Below, one piece after another: positions 13,254-17,856 of a stretch of DNA of 17,856 nucleotides. Numbering within the stretch: position 1 is the first letter of the stretch; each line of letters opens with the position of its first letter. The stretch comes from Paludibacter sp. (GTDB lineage Bacteria > Bacteroidota > Bacteroidia > Bacteroidales > Paludibacteraceae). The stretch spans positions 1 through 17,856 of the forward strand of contig JAQWCZ010000006.1 of assembly GCA_028705705.1 (NCBI GenBank), in the 5' to 3' direction. Both the position numbers and the translations under genes were made by a program. The notes below the pieces were generated by a model. It saw only the letters and a list, made by a program, of their open reading frames with translations. It was not told the DNA's origin and did not search any database.

Positions 13254-13775
13254 ATGCCATTTCGATTCATGCTTATTTTGTTGTTATTTTCAACGTTCCC
13301 ATTTGCACAAAGAGGGAGAAGAAATGCAGAACCCATTTTACATGAAGTATCCAACAAAGCTGTTGTGCAAAGTATTTATCCTGATGCTATTAAAGTAGAT
13401 AAAGTGAATGATTTTTGGTATCAGATTCTGAATAAAGATAATAAAGTGATTGGCTATGCCATGAACAGTCAGCAGGTTTGTTCTGATATTATTGGCTACA
13501 AAGGAACAACTCCGGTCATGATTATTATTGACAAAAAAGGTAAAATACAAAAAGTAACATTACTAACACATTGCGAAACATTAAGTTATGTTAGATTGCT
13601 TGAAAATGCAGGGTTTTTCAGTCAGTGGAATAATAAAAACTTAAAAGAGGCCGAAAAGGTTACCCTCGATGCTTATTCAGGTGCTACTGCTACTGCTTTA
13701 GCCATAGAAAAGCATGTACAATTTTTGCTCGAAAAGGGAAAAAATTCATTTCCCGGAAGAAAGATTAAACAATAA
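13254..13775 (+). CDS. Secreted single-domain FMN-binding protein with flavinylation motif
   Basis: A 173-residue protein with an N-terminal signal peptide (PFRFMLILLLFSTFPFAQ, cleavage probably after about residue 18) and one FMN-binding domain of the NqrC/RnfG type. Seen: the central GYKGTTPVMIIIDKKGKI strand pair, the HCETLSYV segment in place of the usual H-x-ETPG, and the flavinylation motif DAYSGAT at 139–145. In proteins of this family the last Thr (Thr145) receives FMN covalently from ApbE. It should therefore be an extracytoplasmic electron carrier. It is alone: no rnf, nqr or apbE genes accompany it. It has its own promoter and ends at a bidirectional terminator. Cys76 and Cys107 are also present; whether they pair is unknown. 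Its redox partner is not evident. Confidence 0.85.
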   Translation: MPFRFMLILLLFSTFPFAQRGRRNAEPILHEVSNKAVVQSIYPDAIKVDKVNDFWYQILNKDNKVIGYAMNSQQVCSDIIGYKGTTPVMIIIDKKGKIQKVTLLTHCETLSYVRLLENAGFFSQWNNKNLKEAEKVTLDAYSGATATALAIEKHVQFLLEKGKNSFPGRKIKQ

Positions 13776-13776
13776 A

Positions 13777-13826
13777 CTGAATAAAAAACACGAAATATTC
13801 ACAAATGCTTCGTGTTTTTTATTCAG
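13777..13826. terminator. Bidirectional terminator between the FMN-binding gene and the pyrophosphatase gene
   Basis: An 18-bp perfect inverted repeat, CTGAATAAAAAACACGAA (13777–13794) and TTCGTGTTTTTTATTCAG (13809–13826), with a 14-base loop. The A-run on one side and T-run on the other let it end transcripts from both convergent genes. Confidence 0.88.
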
Positions 13827-13860
13827 CAAAAGGTCAAAATATACCTTTTACAATCTAATA

Positions 13861-16086
13861 TCAAAATAAGCTCCAAGCCACGGTGAGTCCTGCCATTACG
13901 ATAGACACCATACTCATCAGTTTAATCAGGATATTTAAAGATGGACCGGAAGTATCTTTAAACGGATCTCCTACGGTATCCCCGACTACTGTTGCTTTAT
14001 GATTATCAGATCCTTTTCCGCCGAGATTACCTTCTTCGATGTATTTTTTAGCATTGTCCCAGGCACCACCCGCATTTGCCATGAAAACAGCCAGGACAAA
14101 ACCTGAACTCAATCCACCAATCAACAAACCAAGTACACCGGCTACACCAAAAATAACGCCGATGATAATCGGAATTACGATAGCTAAAATCGATGGAAAT
14201 AACATTTCCCGTTGCGCACCCTTCGTAGAAATTGCCACGCAACGTGCATAATCTGGTTCAGCTTTACCTTCCATAATACCAACTATTTCACGAAACTGAC
14301 GACGAACTTCTTCCACCATACTTTGAGCTGCACGTCCCACAGCATTCATAGTCAGACCGCAGAACAGGAATGACATCATTGCACCGGCAAAAACACCCAC
14401 CAGCACAACCGGATTCATCAGGTTCACGTCATAGAACTCCATGAAGTCTGAGAAAGAAGCCAGTTTGATCGTTTCGGAATTCATCATTTCACTTCCAACC
14501 TGCACCAATCCATCAGATGCAGCATCAGCAATACGTACCAACGCAATTTTAATTTCTTCTATATAAGATGCAAGCAAAGCAAGAGCAGTCAAAGCAGCCG
14601 AACCAATGGCAAAACCTTTACCTGTTGCAGCGGTTGTGTTACCCAGTGCATCCAGAGCATCGGTACGCTGACGAACTTCTTTGCCCAGTCCGCTCATTTC
14701 AGCATTTCCACCGGCATTATCAGCAATCGGGCCATAAGCATCGGTTGCCAGCGTTATACCGAGGGTTGAAAGCATACCCACTGCAGCAATACCAATTCCA
14801 TACAAACCAAGACTCAGGTTTTGCGGAGCAAGAAAATTAGCCATGTCAAACTGGATGGCACACAGGTAAGCCAGGATAATAGCAAAACCAATGGTGATTA
14901 CCGGAATAGCAGTCGAAATCATCCCCAGGCCCAAACCTGAGATAATAACGGTTGCAGGACCGGTTTTGGCACTTTCAGCCACTTTCTGTGTCGGTTTATA
15001 ACTTTGAGATGTATAATATTCGGTTGACTGACCAATGATGATACCGGCAAACAAGCCAGCGATTACCGAGAAAGAAATACCCATCCAATTTTGAATTTGC
15101 AGGGCATATAAGATGGCAAAAGTGGCGATGGCAATCAAAACAGAACTTGTATTAACCCCACGACTTAATGCTGCCAATAATTGTTTCATTTTAGCACCTT
15201 CTTTTGTCTTCACGAGGAAGATACCGATGATTGATAATACCACGCCAATGGCTGCAATCAACATGGGAGCAATAACTGCTTTTACCTGCATCGCTGGATT
15301 CATCATAAAAGCCGACGCACCCAATGCCGCAGTAGCCAGAATAGAACCGGCATAAGATTCGTACAAGTCAGCACCCATACCGGCCACATCACCTACATTA
15401 TCACCTACGTTATCAGCAATGGTTGCAGGATTACGCGGATCATCCTCTGGGATACCAGCTTCTACTTTTCCAACCAGGTCGGCACCCACATCAGCAGCCT
15501 TGGTGTAAATACCTCCCCCTACACGGGCAAACAAAGCTTGTGTAGACGCACCCATACCGAATGTAAGCATGGTTGTGGTTATGTACATCATTTTGTGCGC
15601 CTGATCAGCTTCCTGAACAAAATGATCCAGAATCAGGTACCATACGGAGATATCAAGCAAAGCCAATCCTACCACGGTAAGTCCCATCACAGCTCCCGAA
15701 CGAAAAGCTACTTTCAATCCACTGTTCAGAGAATTCTTAGCTGCATTTGCTGTTCGGGCAGAAGCGTAAGTAGCAGTCTTCATCCCAAAGAAACCAGCCA
15801 AACCAGAAAAGAAACCGCCTGTCAGAAAGGCAAAAGGCACCCAGTTGTTTTGCAGGTCGAAATAAGCCATCACGGCAAAAATTGCTGCAAGTACAACAAA
15901 TACGATTGTTACAACCTTGTATTGTTGTTTTAAATAAGCCATGGCACCTTTACGCACATGCAGGGCAATTTTTTTCATTGTATCGGTTCCCTCGCTCTCT
16001 TTCATCATTTGTTTGAAGAAATAAAACGCGAATGCCAATGCCACAATGGAGGCAATAAGCACGAGATAAATAATGTTGTTTTCCAT
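13861..16086 (-). CDS. hppA: K+-dependent, probably Na+-translocating membrane pyrophosphatase
   Basis: A 741-residue polytopic membrane protein (about 16 helices) that couples pyrophosphate hydrolysis to cation export. The active-site loop [11 protein letters not shown] is at 199–209, followed by [20 protein letters not shown] second acidic cluster, [13 protein letters not shown], is near 448–460, and the third, [11 protein letters not shown] and [15 protein letters not shown], is near the C-terminus. The sequence [10 protein letters not shown] (482–491) has Ala486 and Gly489 where K+-independent enzymes have Lys and Thr, so it should be K+-dependent. The gating glutamate is in DLYESYAGS (Glu243), the Na+-pump arrangement, and not the later position of plant-type H+ pumps. 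Some related enzymes pump both Na+ and H+. It stands alone, convergent with the FMN-binding gene. Confidence 0.94.
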   Translation of the reverse strand: MENNIIYLVLIASIVALAFAFYFFKQMMKESEGTDTMKKIALHVRKGAMAYLKQQYKVVTIVFVVLAAIFAVMAYFDLQNNWVPFAFLTGGFFSGLAGFFGMKTATYASARTANAAKNSLNSGLKVAFRSGAVMGLTVVGLALLDISVWYLILDHFVQEADQAHKMMYITTTMLTFGMGASTQALFARVGGGIYTKAADVGADLVGKVEAGIPEDDPRNPATIADNVGDNVGDVAGMGADLYESYAGSILATAALGASAFMMNPAMQVKAVIAPMLIAAIGVVLSIIGIFLVKTKEGAKMKQLLAALSRGVNTSSVLIAIATFAILYALQIQNWMGISFSVIAGLFAGIIIGQSTEYYTSQSYKPTQKVAESAKTGPATVIISGLGLGMISTAIPVITIGFAIILAYLCAIQFDMANFLAPQNLSLGLYGIGIAAVGMLSTLGITLATDAYGPIADNAGGNAEMSGLGKEVRQRTDALDALGNTTAATGKGFAIGSAALTALALLASYIEEIKIALVRIADAASDGLVQVGSEMMNSETIKLASFSDFMEFYDVNLMNPVVLVGVFAGAMMSFLFCGLTMNAVGRAAQSMVEEVRRQFREIVGIMEGKAEPDYARCVAISTKGAQREMLFPSILAIVIPIIIGVIFGVAGVLGLLIGGLSSGFVLAVFMANAGGAWDNAKKYIEEGNLGGKGSDNHKATVVGDTVGDPFKDTSGPSLNILIKLMSMVSIVMAGLTVAWSLF

Positions 16087-16176
16087 TTTCTAAAAAGTGA
16101 TTTAATTGTTAATTATCTGATATATCTATTTTTTTGGTGTAAATAATTATTTAACGGTATATATTGGGTTTTTATA

Positions 16177-16216
16177 GGACGTATTAATTCTTATTGGGAC
16201 GTATCCCATACGTCCC
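16177..16216. repeat. Small palindromic repeat (GGGACGTAT CCC ATACGTCCC) with an extra half-copy
   Basis: GGGACGTAT (16196–16204) and ATACGTCCC (16208–16216) form a 9-bp hairpin with a 3-base loop. A third, direct copy GGACGTATT is at 16177–16185. It is far more GC-rich than the flanking spacer (16087–16223). It follows the MTA/SAH nucleosidase stop by eight bases on the minus strand, so it might end that transcript, although there is no T-run. It looks like a REP-type dispersed element. Nothing else is recognised in this spacer. Confidence 0.6.
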
Positions 16217-16223
16217 TACTATA

Positions 16224-16973
16224 TTACACATTCAACAATTTTATGTATTCTTTCAAAATCGACAATGAATATTGTCCCGCGTGTTGATTCACGAATCCTA
16301 CATAAGTAATTGCTTCTTTATCATCGGCTGTATCGGAAATTACCCGCACCACTGCGAGGGGAATTCCGAAGTCATCGCAAACCTGCGCCACGGCGGCACC
16401 TTCCATTTCGGCACAAACTACAGAAGGCAGGTTTTTAATCAGGGCATTTTTCATGGCCGGTGTTGAAACAAACAAATCACCACTGGCAATGTCACCTATT
16501 ATCAGTTTTGGATTTTTAATGTGTTGATCAGCGAGTATTTTCCTGAAGTCCTTGTCATCTTTTAAAAATTGATGCACAGCTTTCACCATCAATTCCTGAT
16601 CCTGAGGATTGATTTCGAAAGATGTTTTACCTGTTAAGGGTATCTCGAAACGGCGCATCAGCGGTCGTGCATCCATATCATGCTGAAAAAGCCGTTGAGC
16701 AATGACAATGTCACCTATCTGCACATCAGGTGAAATTCCACCGGCAACTCCCGTAAAAACAATGCGGTCAACGTTAAATTCAAGAATCAGACTTGTTGCT
16801 GTAGTCGCAGCAGCCACTTTCCCCCAACGGGAAAACACGACTACCACTTCCTGTCCGAACAAATTTCCTTTATAAAATATCCTGCTTCCATATTCAACAA
16901 TTTCTTTGTTTTCAACCGAAGCGATAATTAAATCCAACTCTTCCGGCATAGCCCCAATAATTCCCAGTCTCAT
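16224..16973 (-). CDS. mtnN: 5'-methylthioadenosine/S-adenosylhomocysteine nucleosidase
   Basis: A 249-residue nucleoside hydrolase that splits MTA and SAH to adenine and the ribose thioether, recycling products of polyamine synthesis, quorum-signal synthesis and methylation. Seen: LGIIGAMPEELDLI with catalytic Glu12, FTGVAGGISPDVQIGDIVI, the FVSTPAM segment of the base site, VCAEMEGAAVAQV with the ribose-binding Glu191, and VISDTADD with catalytic Asp214. Length is slightly above the approximately 230 residues of E. coli because of a loop around 133–155. Its ATG overlaps the stop of the upstream M48 protease gene by four bases (ATGA), so the pair is co-translated. No SAM-cycle gene is nearby. 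Confidence 0.94.
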   Translation of the reverse strand: MRLGIIGAMPEELDLIIASVENKEIVEYGSRIFYKGNLFGQEVVVVFSRWGKVAAATTATSLILEFNVDRIVFTGVAGGISPDVQIGDIVIAQRLFQHDMDARPLMRRFEIPLTGKTSFEINPQDQELMVKAVHQFLKDDKDFRKILADQHIKNPKLIIGDIASGDLFVSTPAMKNALIKNLPSVVCAEMEGAAVAQVCDDFGIPLAVVRVISDTADDKEAITYVGFVNQHAGQYSLSILKEYIKLLNV

Positions 16974-17856
16974 GTCGATTTAATTTTAGTAATGCGTTGA
17001 TATAGTGTTGGATGTGAATAATTAAAAAACACATAAAGCGGATGTGGTATCAGGTTGCTCAGCGATTTTGCAGAAAGTTTCTTTAATCCTGATATCAACT
17101 GTTCTCCTAAACCGTGGGTTTTCGCATACGTATCTGCCTGGTATTCATATTTTCTTGATAGGATATTACCCGTTAAATCTAATAAAGTAGAAATGGGAGT
17201 ATAAAGGGTGAAAAATGCAATGGCATTCAAGTGAAATACCGCTTTTTCACCTCCCAATGCTTGAGCGAGTAAATCACTGTTCAACATCCATCCGAGAAAA
17301 TAGAACAATAAGAGACTGAAAGGCAGCGAAAAAGCATAATTTTTGAACACATGTTTGTGTTTGTAATGACCGATTTCATGTGCCAGTACCGCCACAATTT
17401 CGTCCGCTGTCATTTGTTCCATCAGGGTATCATACAACACGATACGTTTTTTGGGACCCAAGCCGGTAAAATAGGCATTGGCCTTGGTGGAACGTTTCGA
17501 ACCATCGATAACAAAGATGTTTTTTAGTTTAAAATTTACAGAAGTTGCAAATTTTTCAATGGTAGTACGTAATTCACCCTCCGGCAGTGGCGTTTGTTTA
17601 TTAAATAAAGGAACAATCAGTTGAGAGTAAAACATGCCCATCACGAGACTGAAAATGGTGGTCACCGCAAAAGCCAGTAACCAAAAGTACTGCGGGGTAA
17701 GGGTGGAAATCCAGATAATCGCAGATAAGATCAATCCTCCGATGAATATGCTGACTCCCCAAGATTTGAGTTTATCAGTTATGAAAATAGTTGGTGTGAC
17801 CTTACTAAACTCAAATTTTTCTTCTATGACAAAAGTATGACACCAATCCAAAGGAA
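16970..17856 (-). CDS. Ste24/CAAX-type M48 zinc metalloprotease, C-terminal part (runs off right edge)
   Basis: The last 295 or so codons of a membrane-embedded M48 family protease related to the Ste24 CAAX prenyl protease. In bacteria it is thought to act in membrane-protein quality control. Seen: the HTFVIEEKFEFSKVTP region just inside the window, two hydrophobic helices, FYSQLIVPLFNKQTPLP, FVIDGSKRSTKANAYFTGLG, and the zinc motif LAHEIGHYKHKH. The third ligand, a glutamate, is in NILSRKYEYQAD. The frame is open to base 17856 and a codon for Pro precedes the TTG that could be mistaken for a start. Family members have about 100 more N-terminal residues, so the true start lies outside. Its TGA overlaps the nucleosidase ATG. 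Confidence 0.9.
   Translation of the reverse strand, partial: PLDWCHTFVIEEKFEFSKVTPTIFITDKLKSWGVSIFIGGLILSAIIWISTLTPQYFWLLAFAVTTIFSLVMGMFYSQLIVPLFNKQTPLPEGELRTTIEKFATSVNFKLKNIFVIDGSKRSTKANAYFTGLGPKKRIVLYDTLMEQMTADEIVAVLAHEIGHYKHKHVFKNYAFSLPFSLLLFYFLGWMLNSDLLAQALGGEKAVFHLNAIAFFTLYTPISTLLDLTGNILSRKYEYQADTYAKTHGLGEQLISGLKKLSAKSLSNLIPHPLYVFFNYSHPTLYQRITKIKST

Noticed and set aside
17634..17840. Plus-strand open frame opposite the M48 protease
   Set aside because: It is a shadow of the conserved protease frame and has no identifiable features.

Overview
The window reads as a chromosomal stretch from a member of the Bacteroidota, most likely class Bacteroidia. The evidence is the order nusB–yajC–ybbR with a long (313-residue) NusB, two families typical of the phylum (DUF4293 and the PUR-like DUF3276), several promoters of the Bacteroidota type (TTTG near -33, TAnnTTTG near -7), almost no Shine-Dalgarno sequences, and AT-rich intergenic DNA. 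The genome is not named here because nothing in the sequence identifies the species.

Left block (1–7893, all minus strand, read from high to low coordinates): nusB, yajC, a YbbR-like membrane protein, then three nucleotide-sugar genes (WbpE-like aminotransferase, WbpD-like acetyltransferase, WbpB-like dehydrogenase), a DUF4293 membrane protein, the methionine sulfoxide reductases msrB and msrA, an OxyR-type regulator, and the first 126 codons of mfd, which runs off the left edge. Many junctions are ATGA or similar overlaps, so much of this may be one transcript with a promoter before nusB and probable internal ones. Two themes are combined: synthesis of a diacetamido uronic-acid sugar nucleotide (UDP-GlcNAc3NAcA type), and repair of and response to oxidative damage.

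Middle block (8065–12119): on the plus strand a PUR-like nucleic-acid-binding protein and a threonine aldolase; facing them on the minus strand an NfeD-type membrane serine protease whose 3' end overlaps the aldolase by 53 bp; then on the plus strand an ECF sigma factor with a clear terminator and a short HPPK (FolK)-like protein that lacks residues needed for HPPK catalysis.

Right block (12121–17856): on the minus strand guanylate kinase and, upstream of it, the RNase P RNA gene with its own promoter; on the plus strand a secreted FMN-binding protein; a strong bidirectional terminator; then on the minus strand a K+-dependent, probably Na+-pumping membrane pyrophosphatase, an MTA/SAH nucleosidase, and the C-terminal part of a Ste24-type M48 protease that runs off the right edge.

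There is no transposase, phage, CRISPR or tRNA gene. The features least explained are the nucleotide-sugar trio embedded in a housekeeping operon, the degenerate HPPK-like protein, the isolated flavinylation-motif protein, and 7–8-base tandem 'word' repeats in three intergenic spaces, one of which folds into a long hairpin beside the RNase P RNA gene.
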